Shown in pieces: positions 24,836 through 36,406 of a DNA stretch of 64,000 nt (within the stretch, counting starts at the first letter, position 1; the number at the start of each line of letters is the position of its first letter). Under the pieces are notes generated by a model. That model was not told the DNA's origin. It worked only from the letters and a program-made list of their open reading frames with translations, and ran no database searches. The position numbers and the translations under genes are program-made. The stretch covers positions 16,238,283 through 16,302,282 of the forward strand of contig OZ024861.1 in the NCBI GenBank assembly GCA_964017155.1. The letters are read 5' to 3'. This DNA is from Oasisia sp. SBJ-2009 (taxonomy: Eukaryota > Annelida > Polychaeta > Sabellida > Siboglinidae).

Positions 24836-27090
24836 GATGCAAAATAATGCACATGAAACGAGACTTGTGTAAGAGGTCGAGATCGCACCGCGGAAAGTAT
24901 CTTAACACTGATATGCATAAGCACCATTCGCGCGGCCAATGCCACACACATTATCGCATGTACACATACACCCACTCAATACAGTTGAGTAGATGATTCT
25001 TTGACCGTCATGACAGCAAGCACAACGCATTCATCTCGACTGGAAACAGCATACTTAGGAATCAGCATGCAAAGGCAACCTATACAAGTGCCTCTTTCTT
25101 TGCAATAGTGTAACTCAAGGGTTCGCATTTGACATGTCTTCCTTGAACTTCCTTGAAAGACAAGTGTAGAGATCATTCGATGTTTTGAGACCCATATTTA
25201 TTGCAGTCACACATATCTCGGCACGCGGATTTGTATCTAGGTAGTGACGGAGTTCGAATGCATATGTTGATACATTGCCTTGGAAACAATAGCATATGCT
25301 ACAGCGATTAGTGCCAACAGGCCAGCTCTTTGGCCGTGTCATGAGCGCTGTGCCGACAAACAGGTAACGCCAACGGCTAGACATAACAGCGATGGCGAAG
25401 AGCCATACGAGAAACCAAAGGTTGTTCCAAACTACCCAGACAACTACGAAATGATATACTAGACATGCGTGGGGTTCATCACTACTCGCGCGTCGCATTC
25501 TCAGACGGTCTGTGGCGCTCACACGTCGGTCTCAAATAGGAAGACCTGAAACCAAAGAGCAGACATGTTGCAAGTTCAATATGAAAACGAAACCACAAAG
25601 CAACTAACAGGCAATGGTCGCATCATATAATCATTGATGTTGAGCTAGCTACACACATTGTACTTCCCACAAAGCGTATTACACTACAGAGTAAATCTAG
25701 ACTGTATGCGAACGAACGTTTTTTATCGCATAGAATTGCATATAATGCTTCAGATACATCTATGCGCAGCCTGCATATAGCCTTCGTGGCGTCGCCGTTA
25801 ACACGTTTTAGAGTTCCAGATCGCAGAGAGTAGATTGCCAACACAGTGAAGGGAACTTCTGTCGTTGAGTGTAGTAGTTTGAAGCTCAGCAGTACGAATG
25901 TGAAATTAGATACTGTCCAAACGTCTATTTGCCTAGGCATAGGTGGAAAGCTGCTTGAGACTTTGATACAACTCATCGAAGAGTGGTATGCACCATATAC
26001 AGTGTACTGTGAATGAGAACAAGAATATGAATGTTCTGTTCCATTTCCGACAAGAATTAGGCACTTGCGCAGAATGCAAGCCAACCTCAATTGCTCCTAG
26101 GTTTGAAACTTCATTACAAGAGGCGCGGGTAGGGTAGTGTAGTGGTTTTAATACGCGCGGACGCAGCAGGCCTGATATATTTGGTCTAAAAATCAATGGA
26201 GAGAGTCTGGCATTGTTGAATCTAGTCGGTGTTATACGCCACGCACATTGACTTGCATCGTGCATAAAAAGTACCCGAATGTCGCACAGGCCGTCGTACC
26301 ATAATACAACTGTAGTCCTATGTGTGTACCTTATTGCGAAATAAGCTAGCGCAAGTAAAACATTGAAAGAACGAAGTAAAAGTGGAAGAAAGCGCCTCCC
26401 CCCACCCCCAGTTTGCTTAGATCAAAGGCGTCGCTATCTTGAAATGCGACGTCGCCGGGATCGAAAATGGCACGTCTGCCGTAATGTCGTGACGTCACGG
26501 TATTGTTGTGGCGCGTCTTCCGGTTTGCCGCCATTACTCTGCCGCGCAGCCGAATGCTGGCGACAGATGCCAGTTTCTTTAATATAATCTCGACCGCATC
26601 GCGGTGGGATTTGCGTCTTTGACGCCAGTGGGGTGAAGGAATGTGGGCATATGTAAGCATTGAGCCTGCTGCTTTCAATTTTGTTAGACACCGTGCACAT
26701 TGTAACGCTGTTTTATTGTTTTTTCTCAGGTGTCTGCGCCCGGTGAAGATACAGCGACACGTGGCCGAAGACTTCTGGCAGCATTACTGACCGACCAGGC
26801 CCGATGATGTGAAGATTGGCGACGCGGAACAGTCATTCGACAGTGGGTGAAGCGTTGTTTTTATCAAGTTATTTTTTTATATAACATGTTGAGGTAGATG
26901 ATTATGTAGGCCGATCACTGGGAGAATCAAATCAACGATAGCATGACATCGATACATGTATCACAGCTAGTGCGAGTGGACATTAGTTTTGATGTTTCAG
27001 TTCTCACAATCGAAACGTTTTACTCAGACGATTGATCGAGCTATTGTTCACACTATATGATGTATTTGAAGATACGCAATGTCAAAATAT
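24836..27090 (+). repeat. Unit 12, A/B mosaic
   Basis: 2255 bp. The first roughly 450 bp are family A. From about 25290 family B variants begin (AATAGCATATG, GCTGTGCC, ACACACATTG). The poly-C tract is interrupted (C6-A-C5). The YY1-like GCCATCTTG is changed to GCTATCTTG. CRE at 26490-26497; minus ORF at 25623-26090. Confidence 0.93.
26434..26570 (+). promoter_or_regulatory. Promoter-like core, mosaic unit 12
   Basis: The first YY1-like site is damaged (GCTATCTTG) and the second has lost its CpG (AAAATGGCACG), but the CRE (26490-26497), the ETS core CTTCCGGT and GCCGCCAT remain. The same state is seen in unit 13. Confidence 0.5.
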
Positions 27091-29345
27091 GATGCAAAAT
27101 AATGCACATGAAACGAAACTTGTGTAAGAGGCCGGGATCGCACCGCGGACAGTATATTAACACTGATATGCATAAGCACCATTCGCGCGGCGAATGCCAC
27201 ACACATTATCGCCTGTACACATACACCCACTCAATACAGTTGAGTAGATGATTCTTTGACCGTCATGACACCAAGCACAACGCATGCATCTCGACTGGAA
27301 ACAGCATACTTAGGAATCAGCATGCAAAGGCAACCTATACAAGTGCCTCTTTCTTTGCAATAGTGTAACTCAAGGGTTCGCATTTGACATGTCTTCCTTG
27401 AACTTCCTTGAAAGACAAGTGTAGAGATCATTCGATGTTTTGAGACCCATATTTATTGCAGTCACACATATCTCGGCACGCGGATTTGTATCTAGGTAGT
27501 GACGGAGTTCGAATGCATATGTTGATACATTGCCTTGGAAACAATAGCATATGCTACAGCGATTAGTGCCAACAGGCCAGCTCTTTGGCCGTGTCATGAG
27601 CGCTGTGCCGACAAACAGGTAACGCCAACGGCTAGACATAACAGCGATGGCGAAGAGCCATACGAGAAACCAAAGGTTGTTCCAAACTACCCAGACAACT
27701 ACGAAATGATATACTAGACATGCGTGGGGTTCATCACTACTCGCGCGTCGCATTCTCAGACGGTCTGTGTCGCTCACACGTCGGTCTCAAATAGGAAGAC
27801 CTGAAACCAAAGAGCAGACATGTTGCAAGTTCAATATGAAAACGAAACCACAAAGCAACTAACAGGCAATGGTCGCATCATATAATCATTGATGTTGAGC
27901 TAGCTACACACATTGTACTTCCCACAAAGCGTATTACACTACAGAGTAAATCTAGACTGTATGCGAACGAACGTTTTTTATCGCATAGAATTGCATATAA
28001 TGCTTCAGATACATCTATGCGCAGCCTGCATATAGCCTTCGTGGCGTCGCCGTTAACACGTTTTAGAGTTCCAGATCGCAGAGAGTAGATTGCCAACACA
28101 GTGAAGGGAACTTCTGTCGTTGAGTGTAGTAGTTTGAAGCTCAGCAGTACGAATGTGAAATTAGATACTGTCCAAACGTCTATTTGCCTAGGCATAGGTG
28201 GAAAGCTGCTTGAGACTTTGATACAACTCATCGAAGAGTGGTATGCACCATATACAGTGTACTGTGAATGAGAACAAGAATATGAATGTTCTGTTCCATT
28301 TCCGACAAGAATTAGGCACTTGCGCAGAATGCAATCCAACCTCAATTGCTCCTAGGTTTGAAACTTCATTACAAGAGGCGCGGGTAGGGTAGTGTAGTGG
28401 TTTTAATACGCGCGGACGCAGCAGGCCTGATATATTTGGTCTAAAAATCAATGGAGAGAGTCTGGCATTGTTGAATCTAGTCGGTGTTATACGCCACGCA
28501 CATTGACTTGCATCGTGCATAAAAAGTACCCGAATGTCGCACAGGCCGTCGTACCATAATACAACTGTAGTCCTATGTGTGTACCTTATTGCGAAATAAG
28601 CTAGCGCAAGTAAAACATTGAAAGAACGAAGTAAAAGTGGAAGAAAGCGCCTCCCCCCACCCCCAGTTTGCTTAGATCAAAGGCGTCGCTATCTTGAAAT
28701 GCGACGTCGCCGGGATCGAAAATGGCACGTCTGCCGTAATGTCGTGACGTCACGGTATTGTTGTGGCGCGTCTTCCGGTTTGCCGCCATTACTCTGCCGC
28801 GCAGCCGAATGCTGGCGACAGATGCCAGTTTCTTTAATATAATCTCGACCGCATCGCGGTGGGATTTGCGTCTTTGACGCCAGTGGGGTGAAGGAATGTG
28901 GGCATATGTAAGCATTGAGCCTGCTGCTTTCAATTTTGTTAGACACCGTGCACATTGTAACGCTGTTTTATTGTTTTTTCTCAGGTGTCTGCGCCCGGTG
29001 AAGATACAGCGACACGTGGCCGAAGACTTCTGGCAGCATTACTGACCGACCAGGCCCGATGATGTGAAGATTGGCGACGCGGAACAGTCATTCGACAGTG
29101 GGTGAAGCGTTGTTTTTATCAAGTTATTTTTTTATATAACATGTTGAGGTAGGTGATTATGTAGGCCGATCACTGGGAGAATCAAATCAACGATAGCATG
29201 ACATCGATACATGTATCACAGCTAGTGCGAGTGGACATTAGTTTTGATGTTTCAGTTCTCACAATCGAAACGTTTTACTCAGACGATTGATCGAGCTATT
29301 GTTCACACTATATGATGTATTTGAAGATACGCAATGTCAAAATAT
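27091..29345 (+). repeat. Unit 13, near-copy of unit 12
   Basis: 2255 bp. Between about 27300 and 27545 it returns to family A sequence (GGGTTCGCATT, the doubled ACTTCCTTGAA, GATACATTGCC), then resumes the unit 12 variant set with only a few differences. It therefore appears to be a duplication spanning the A/B junction. CRE at 28745-28752; minus ORF at 27878-28345. Confidence 0.92.
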
Positions 29346-31024
29346 GATGCAAAATAATGCACATGAAACGAAACTTGTGTAAGAGGCCGGGATCGCACCG
29401 CGGACAGTATATTAACACTGATATGCATAAGCACCATTCGCGCGGCGAATGCCACACACATTATCGCCTGTACACATACACCCACTCAATACAGTTGAGT
29501 AGATGATTCTTTGACCGTCATGACACCAAGCACAACGCATGCATCTCGACTGGAAACAGCATACTTAGGAATCAGCATGCAAAGGCAACCTATACAAGTG
29601 CCTCTTTCTTTGCAATAGTGTAACTCAAGGGTACGCATTTGGCATGTCTTCCTTCAAAGACAAGTGTAGAGATCATTCGATGTTTTGAGACCCATATTTA
29701 TTGCAGTCACACATATCTCGGCACGCAGATTTATATCTAGGTTGTGACGGAGTTCGAATGGATATGTTGTTACATTGCCTTGGAAACAATAGCATATGCT
29801 ACAGCGATTAGTGCTAACAGGCCAGCTCTTTGGCCGTGTCATGAGCGCTGTGCCGACAAACAGGTAACGCCAACGGCTAGACATAACAGCGATGGCGAAG
29901 AGCCATACGAGAAACCAAAGGTTGTTCCAAACTACCCAGACAACTACGAAATGATATACTAGACATGCGTGGGGTTCATCACTACTCGCGCGTCGCATTC
30001 TCAGACGGTCTGTGTCGCTCACACGTCGGTCTCAAATAGGAAGACCTGAAACCAAAGAGCAGACATGTTGCAAGTTCAATATGAAAACGAAACCACAAAG
30101 CAACTAACAGGCAATGGTCGCATCATATAATCATTGATGTTGAGCTAGCTACACACATTGTACTTCCCACAAAGCGTATTACACTACAGAGTAAATCTAG
30201 ACTGTATGCGAACGAACGTCTTTTATCGCATAGAATTGCATATAATGCTTCAGATACATCTATGCGCAGCCTGCATATAGCCTTCGTGGCGTCGCCGTTA
30301 ACACGTTTTAGAGTTCCAGATCGCAGAGAGTAGATTGCCAACACAGTGAAGGGAACTTCTGTCGTTGAGTGTAGTAGTTTGAAGCTCAGTAGTACGAATG
30401 TGAAATTAGATACTGTCCAAACGTCTATTTGCCTAGGCATAGGTGGAAAGCTGCTTGAGACTTTGAGACAACTCATCGAAGAGTGGTATGCACCATATAC
30501 AGTGTACTGTGAATGAGAACAAGAATATGACTATTCTGTTCCATTTCCGACAAGAATTAGGCACTTGCGCAGAATGCAAGCCAACCTCAATTGCTCCTAG
30601 GTTTGAAACTTCATTACAAGAGGCGCGGGTAGGGTAGTGTAGTGGTTTTAATACGCGCGGAGGCAGCAGGCCTGATATATTTGGTCTAAAAATCAATGGA
30701 GAGAGTCTGGCATTGTTTAATATAATCGGTGTTATACGCCACGCGCATTGACTTGCATCGTGCATAAAAAGTACCCGAATGTCGCACAGGCCGTCGTACC
30801 ATAATACAACTGTAGTCCTATGTGTGTACCTTATTGCGAAATAAGCTAGTGCAAGTAAAACATTGAAAGAACGAAGTAAAAGTGGAAGAAAGCGCCTCCC
30901 CCCCCCAGTTTGCTTACATCAAAGGCGTCGCTATCTTGAAATGCGACGTCGCCGGGATCGAAAATGGCGCGTCTGCCGTAATGTCGTGACGTCACGGTAT
31001 TGTTGTGGCGCGTCTTCCGGTTTG

Positions 31025-31028
31025 CCGC
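31025..31028 (+). repeat. Target-site duplication, left (CCGC)
   Basis: CCGC precedes the left terminus and recurs at 33775-33778 after the right terminus. Removing the element and one copy restores GGTTTGCCGCCATTAC exactly as in other units. Confidence 0.85.
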
Positions 31029-31093
31029 TGTAGCGCTTACGTTTTTCCGGCGTTAAATCCTTTCCGATTGACGTTTCTGCACATGCGCGAGTC
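31029..31093 (+). repeat. Left terminal inverted repeat, outer
   Basis: Begins TGTAGCGCTTACGTTTTTCC and contains TTTCCGATTGACGTTTCTGC; it pairs with 33710-33774. Differences are a few substitutions and one single-base gap. Confidence 0.88.
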
Positions 31094-31149
31094 AGATACG
31101 AACTTGGTTGCTATGCGGGATGTTTACTTTTCCCACCCCGTGGCACCCA

Positions 31150-31193
31150 CCGTTAAAACCGTTCCGATTGACGTTTCTGCGCATGCGCGTGTC
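31150..31193 (+). repeat. Left inner subrepeat of the terminus
   Basis: CGTTAAAACCGTTCCGATTG followed by ACGTTTCTGCGCATGCGCG. This is a second copy of the inner half of the terminus, matching the complement of 33614-33660 on the right side. Confidence 0.8.
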
Positions 31194-31619
31194 AACTATT
31201 TTGTTAACCGGCGAAAGTTTGTAGTTTCTGAGATGTTTTACAGTTATCTGAGACATTATATGAGCAGTGGCGTGCACCACCCGGCAGTAGCCAAGCATGA
31301 CAATGTCCAGTGAAGGGTACGCTCAGCAGCGCTGAAACATACTTTAAAAGGTGTGTTCAAAAAGGCTAAATTCGAGTCGACCCAGTCAGTGGCAGTGCTG
31401 ACTCAGCCTCTCAGGAGCATAATCCAGTTATCAGTAATAAGATTATCGACAGCGTCAAACGTTCATCACAAATAATAATTATTATTATATTAAGTAACGT
31501 TGTCATTGGCATCGGAATATAAGTATAGGGTTGCATTAATTAAGTCGTTTATATAGAGTAGAAATGATACAGTAACGATAGGAGTGAGCCCTGCATCAGT
31601 GCATGATCGTGTGTGTTTT
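31194..31619. other. Interior of the transposon, left part; nothing recognised
   Basis: Single-copy sequence between the left terminus and the LINE 3' end. A 102-codon plus ORF (31005-31313) runs from the satellite through the terminus into this stretch and is a chance fusion. No motif or gene is recognised. Confidence 0.6.
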
Positions 31620-32460
31620 CAATATTTTTAACTTTATTTCAGATTGTCATAGACATAGTACATACAGATGTCCACATAAACATTAAAAAAATACAAGTGA
31701 CTAGAAAAATATAAAAGTATTGCACATGGTAAATAGAGAAAAAAAAACATTGCACAATGGTACATTCAAACAAAAACTATTACGTATATACAACATTTTG
31801 ATCCAATGTCGTCTTATCCTGGATTGCCATTTTATTTATATCACTGCATGTTAATAATTGCAGTTACCAACTTATTATTACTTATCAAGTCTCCGCATGA
31901 ATTTATATACAAGGTTTCTAATTACAGCTTTACTATCTGGTACATGGTATTCTACAAACATGGTGGAGGCACTGCAATATTTAGGCTGATTTAGCAATAA
32001 ACGAAACACATTATTGTAAGCCACATGAAGATTATGTATACTTGCTACTGTGTAATTCCACCACAGCTGAGCAGTATATATGGGAGAGCAGAAAGTTCTA
32101 AGCAAAGTCAGCTTCACCTCAGTGGAACACATGTAACATTTCCGCAATTGCATATTACCCCTAGCATATAGTTGTTGGCATTGCCGCATTGGCGTAAGAT
32201 ATCTTTGTCATCATGTAATGTCTTAGAAATAAAGTGACCCAAATATTTCACATTATCCACTTCCTGGATTGTTTCACCATTAATCTTAAATGATGGAACA
32301 TCAACATTGTTCATATCATTTTATTAGTTACTTTTAAATATTAACACAGCACTTTTCTTGGAGTTGTACTTGATATCATGATTTAACCCATAGAGTCCAC
32401 ATACCTGCATCAGTTCAGACAGTCTTGATACAGATGGGGACAGAATTACCAATTTTAGCA
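31620..32460 (-). pseudogene. 5'-truncated, frameshifted CR1/Jockey-type LINE fragment
   Basis: Reading the minus strand from about 32455, one finds RT-like SRLSELMQVCGLYGLNHDIK and NSKKSAVLIFKS, then two in-frame stops, then FKINGETIQEVDNVKYLGHF (ORF 32114-32314). A frameshift follows, into a tail with CYMCSTEVKLTLLRTFCSPI and NNVFRLLLNQPKYCSASTMF (31878-32189). These match the end of the reverse-transcriptase domain and the C-terminal tail of CR1/L2/Jockey-group LINEs. A minus-strand AATAAA (about 31640) lies near the 3' end at about 31620. The 5' part, endonuclease and catalytic YxDD are missing, so it is inactive. Confidence 0.85.
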
Positions 32461-33487
32461 GTAAATAAATAACATAAGACACTTTAAAACAAATTGGCAA
32501 TACATTTTTGTGGAATCGTGAAATCTAACCACTTTAATGCATATTGCAGTTTTAAAAATATGCATGCATGATTGGTTGCATATATGTTTATTTTTAGTCA
32601 TGTGATGTGATCTTGAACATTTTATACAGACAATCTATGTACAATTATTTTGCTTTAAGAGGAATGTTTTAATTTTTTATCCCAATAATTCATTGATTTT
32701 TATATATAGCATGTATTTCAATTTAGCTACAGCCACGCAAGATAGATTGGATTTTGGATTATTTTTATTTTTACAATAAATTGTTATTGAATGAGGATTA
32801 ATTGTGTGTCTACTGTGCTTCAACAATGAACTAGGCAACAGTGTTTGCTTAATCAATCCAGTTCAGAGGTAATGGCGGCCACATGAGTTATACCACAAAT
32901 AATTGTACTGGGTCCAGTTATGTTCATATTATACTTAAAGGCCAGTATTAAAACAATAAAAGTATGTGCTATTTATAGAGGACATCAATATGTTTCACTT
33001 ACACACAACTGCTACAGGTTTATTCAAGAAGTAAATTCAGAATACAATAAAATATCAGTATGGATTAATTTCAACAAAACATCACTGAACATAACTAACA
33101 TTATCTTTTCACATTTACTCCTGAAGGTAAGACGATGATCATGATGTTATTTTAATAAATGTAACAAACATATATCATGTTACTTCAGTAAAGTCTGTAA
33201 TTATTTAAACGTAGACTAGAGGAAACTGGTCAGTATAATATACAGATTGTTAATGTATAAGTCATTATTTTCCTCCTGTGTACGCGTTAAATGCATATTT
33301 AAGCCACTTATCACACAACAAATTACAAAACTTTGTTATGCCAAACTTGGTGCAACTATTTTTTTATCCATCCAATTACAATTAATATTAAGGATAAATA
33401 AACAATACAGCTTTGTATACGAAGCAATAACTACTATATTTTTATTTACTAAAGATGTAGCAGTAAATCCTAGCACAATCAATCGTA
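32461..33487. other. AT-rich transposon interior; no gene recognised
   Basis: About 1 kb of AT-rich single-copy sequence. Two short plus ORFs (32920-33138 and 33247-33495) have low-complexity Ile/Lys/Asn-rich products typical of AT-rich DNA and show no domain. It could be remains of the autonomous element or a second inserted sequence. Confidence 0.6.
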
Positions 33488-33523
33488 ACCAGTGACAGCG
33501 CTTTGTTATCCGCTGTCACTGGT
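33488..33523. repeat. 13-bp perfect stem, 10-nt loop
   Basis: ACCAGTGACAGCG (33488-33500) and CGCTGTCACTGGT (33511-33523) are exact complements around the loop CTTTGTTATC. It lies 91 bp inside the right inner terminus. It may be the fold-back end of another element or a target-like structure; no role is known. Confidence 0.85.
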
Positions 33524-33613
33524 CCAATTAGTCCGTGCTATAACGCTCAAACTCCCAAATACACGTGAGCAACAACCAGCGTAGCTAGCTAGCGCTGTCG
33601 CGCGCGCCTCTAG

Positions 33614-33677
33614 ATGCGCGCATGCGCAGAAAGGTCAATCGGAACGTTTTTAACGACCGGAAAAATGTAAGCGCGAC
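33614..33677 (-). repeat. Right inner subrepeat of the terminus
   Basis: Complement of the left subrepeat, ending in AATGTAAGCGCGACC, a near-copy of the true right end (AATGTAAGCGCGACA). It therefore looks like a complete older right terminus sitting inside the element. Confidence 0.8.
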
Positions 33678-33709
33678 CATCGTAGGTAGCGCTTACGTTT
33701 ATCCCCTAG

Positions 33710-33774
33710 ATACGCACATGCGCAGAAACGTCAATCGGAAAGGTTTTAACGATCGGAAAAATGTAAGCGCGACA
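33710..33774 (-). repeat. Right terminal inverted repeat, outer
   Basis: Complement begins TGTCGCGCTTACATTTTTCC. Immediately to its left, at 33686-33700, lies GTAGCGCTTACGTTT, which is left-terminus sequence, so 33686-33774 could fold back on itself or be a tiny element with both ends. Confidence 0.85.
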
Positions 33775-33778
33775 CCGC
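33775..33778 (+). repeat. Target-site duplication, right (CCGC)
   Basis: Partner of the left CCGC. The four-base length is fixed by comparison with the uninterrupted units. Confidence 0.85.
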
Positions 33779-34339
33779 CATTACTCTGCCGCGCAGCCGA
33801 ATGCTGGCGACAGATGCCAGTTTCTTTAGTATAATCTCGACCGCATCGCGGTGGGATTTGCGTCTTTGATGTTAGTGGGGTGAAGGAATGTGGGCATATG
33901 TAAGCATTGAGCCTGCTGTTTTCAATTTTGTTAGACACCGTGCACATTGTAACGCTGTTTTATTGTTTTTTCTCAGGTGTCTGCGCCCGGTGAAGATACA
34001 GCGACACGTGGCCGAAGACTTCTGGCAGCATTACTAACCGACCAGGCCCGATGATGTGAAGATTGGCGACGCGGAACAGTCATTCGACAGTGGGTGAAGC
34101 GTTGTTTTTATCAAGTTATTTTTTTTTATATAACATGTTGAGGTAGATGATAATGTAGGCCGATCACTGGGAGAATGAAATCAACAATAGCATGACATCG
34201 ATACATGTATCACAGCTATTGCGAGTGGACATTAGTTTTGATGTTGCAGTTCTCACAATCGAAACGTTTTACTCAGACGATTGATCGAGCTATTGTTCAC
34301 GCTATATGATGTATTTCAAGATACGCAATGTCAAAATAT

Positions 34340-36402
34340 GATGCAAAATAATGCACATGAAACGAGACTTGTGTAAGAGGTCGAGATCGCACCGCGGAAA
34401 GTATCTTAACACTGATATGCATACGCACCATTCGCGCGGCGAATGCCACACACATTATCGCATGTACACATACACCCACTCAATACAGTTGAGTAGATGA
34501 TTCTTTGACCGTCATGACACCAAGCACAACGCATTCATCTCGACTGGAAACAGCATACTTAGGAATCAGCATGCCAAGGCAACCTACACAAGTGCCTCTT
34601 TCTTTGCAATAGTGTAACTCAATGGTACGCATTTGACATGTCTTCCTTGACAGACAAGTGTAGAGATCATTCGATGTTTTGAGACCCATATTTATTGCAG
34701 TCACACATATCTCGGCACGCAGATTTGTATCTAGGTAGTGACGGAATTCGAATGCATATGTTGTTACATTGCCTTGGAAACAATAGCATATGCTACAGTG
34801 ATCAGTGCCAACAGGCCAGCTCTTTGGCCGTGTCATGAGCGCTGTGCCGACAAACAGTTAACGCCAACGGCTAGACATAACAGCGATGGCGAAGAGCCAT
34901 ACGAGAAACCAAAGGTTGTTCCAAACTACCCAGACAACTACGAAATGATATACCAGATATGCGTGGGGTTCATCACTAGTCGCGCGTCGCATTCTCAGAC
35001 GGTCTGTGTCTCAATATAAATACCTGAAACCAACGAGCAGACATGTCGCAAGTTCAATATGAAAACGGAACCACAAAGCAACTAACAGGCAATGGTCGCA
35101 TCATATAATCATTGATGTTGAGCAAGCTACACACATTGTACGTCCTACAAAGCGTATTACACTACAGAGTAAATCTAGACTGTATGCGAACGAACGTCTT
35201 TTATCGCCTAGAATTGCATATAATGCTTCAGATACATCTATGCGCAGCCTGCATATAGCCTTCGTGGCGTCGCCGTTAACACGTTTTAGAGTTCCAGATC
35301 GCAGAGAGTAGATTGCCAACACAGTGAAGGGAACTTCTGTCGTTGAGTGTAGTAGTTTGAAGCTCAGCAGTACGAATGTGAAATTAGATACTGTCCAAAC
35401 GTCTATTTGCCTAGGCATAGGTGGAAAGCTGCTTGAGACTTTGAGACAACTCATCGAAGAGTGGTATGCACCATATACAGTGTACTGTGAATGAGAACAA
35501 GAATATGAATATTCTGTTCCATTTCCGACAAGAATTAGGCACTTGCGCAGAATGCAAGCCAACCTCAATTGCTCCTAGGTTTGAAACTTCTTTACAAGAT
35601 GCGCGGGTAGGGTAGTGTAGTGGTTTTAATACGCGCGGAGGCAGCAGGCCTGATATATTTGGTCTAAAAATCAATGGAGAGAGTCTGGCATTGTTGAATC
35701 TAATCGGTGTTATACGCCACGCGCATTGACTTGCATCGTGCATAAAAAGTACCCGAATGTCGCACAGGCCGTCGTACCATAATACAACTGTAGTCCTATG
35801 TGTGTACCTTATTGCGAAATAAGCTAGCGCAAGTAAAACATTGAAAGAACGAAGTAAAAGTGGAAGAAAGCGCCTCCCCCCCCCCAGTTTGCTTAGATCA
35901 AAGGCGTCGCTATCTTGAAATGCGACGTCGCCGGGATCGAAAATGGCACGTCTGCCGTAATGTCGTGACGTCACGGTATTGTTGTGGCGCGTCTTCCGGT
36001 TTGCCGCCATTACTCTGCCGCGCAGCCGAATGCTGGCGACAGATGCCAGTTTCTTTAGTATAATCTCGACCGCATCGCGGTGGGATTTGCGTCTTTGACG
36101 CCAGTGGGGTGAAGGAATGTGGGCATATGTAAGCATTGAGCCTGCTGTTTTCAATTTTGTTAGACACCGTGCACATTGTAACGCTGTTTTATTGTTTTTT
36201 CTCAGGTGTCTGCGCCCGGTGAAGATACAGCGACACGTGGCCGAAGATTTCTGGCAGCATTACTGACCGACCAGGCCCGATGATGTGAAGATTGGCGACG
36301 CGGAACAGTCATTCGACAGTGGGTGAAGCGTTGTTTTTATCAAGTTACTTTTTTTATATAACATGTTGAGGTAGATGATAATGTAGGCCGATCACTGGGA
36401 GA
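34340..36402 (+). repeat. Unit 15, truncated by a 339-bp deletion
   Basis: 2063 bp, ending at the first ATGA deletion junction. Minus ORF intact at 35101-35568; CRE at 35966-35973. The sequence around 34171-34180 (GAGAATGAAA) is the variant that supplies the left ATGA of the deletion seen in the following unit. Confidence 0.92.
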
Positions 36403-36406
36403 ATGA
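36403..36406. other. 339-bp deletion junction 1 (ATGA)
   Basis: GGGAGA-ATGA-CACCAAG joins sequence equivalent to 34175-34178 (GAGAATGAAATC) with sequence equivalent to 34514-34517 (GTCATGACACC). The shared ATGA is the microhomology, and 339 bp are lost, including the TATA-distal unit end and the 49-codon ORF. Confidence 0.92.

Larger units (their letters stand above)
24836..29345 (+). repeat. Duplicated A/B junction block (units 12-13)
   Basis: The two units are almost identical and both contain the switch from family A to family B variants (near 25290 and 27545). The switch point was therefore formed once, probably by unequal exchange between A and B arrays, and then duplicated in tandem. 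Confidence 0.75.
31029..33774. mobile_element. Non-autonomous DNA transposon with compound inverted termini
   Basis: 2746 bp, starting TGTAGCGCTTACG and ending GTAAGCGCGACA, with about 65-bp imperfect terminal inverted repeats (about 88% matched by eye) and a 4-bp CCGC target duplication. Each end also holds a second, inner inverted subrepeat containing CGATTGACGTTTCTGCGCAT or its complement. No transposase ORF is visible. The interior has a reverse-strand LINE fragment and AT-rich sequence. TGT...ACA ends with 4-bp duplications are compatible with Ginger-type elements, but that is a guess without transposase. The insertion splits a YY1-like core in unit 14. Confidence 0.88.
29346..34339 (+). 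repeat. Unit 14, split by a DNA transposon
   Basis: 4994 bp including a 2746-bp transposon and a 4-bp target duplication; without these the unit is 2244 bp. The only unit whose 155-codon minus ORF is broken: a change near 30531 creates a stop, leaving 30123-30476. CRE at 30987-30994, 34 bp left of the insertion. The YY1-like GCCGCCAT core is split by the transposon. Confidence 0.93.

Noticed and set aside
31005..31313. 102-codon plus-strand ORF over the transposon's left end
   Set aside because: It starts in the satellite and runs through the terminal repeat into single-copy sequence, so it is a junction artefact.
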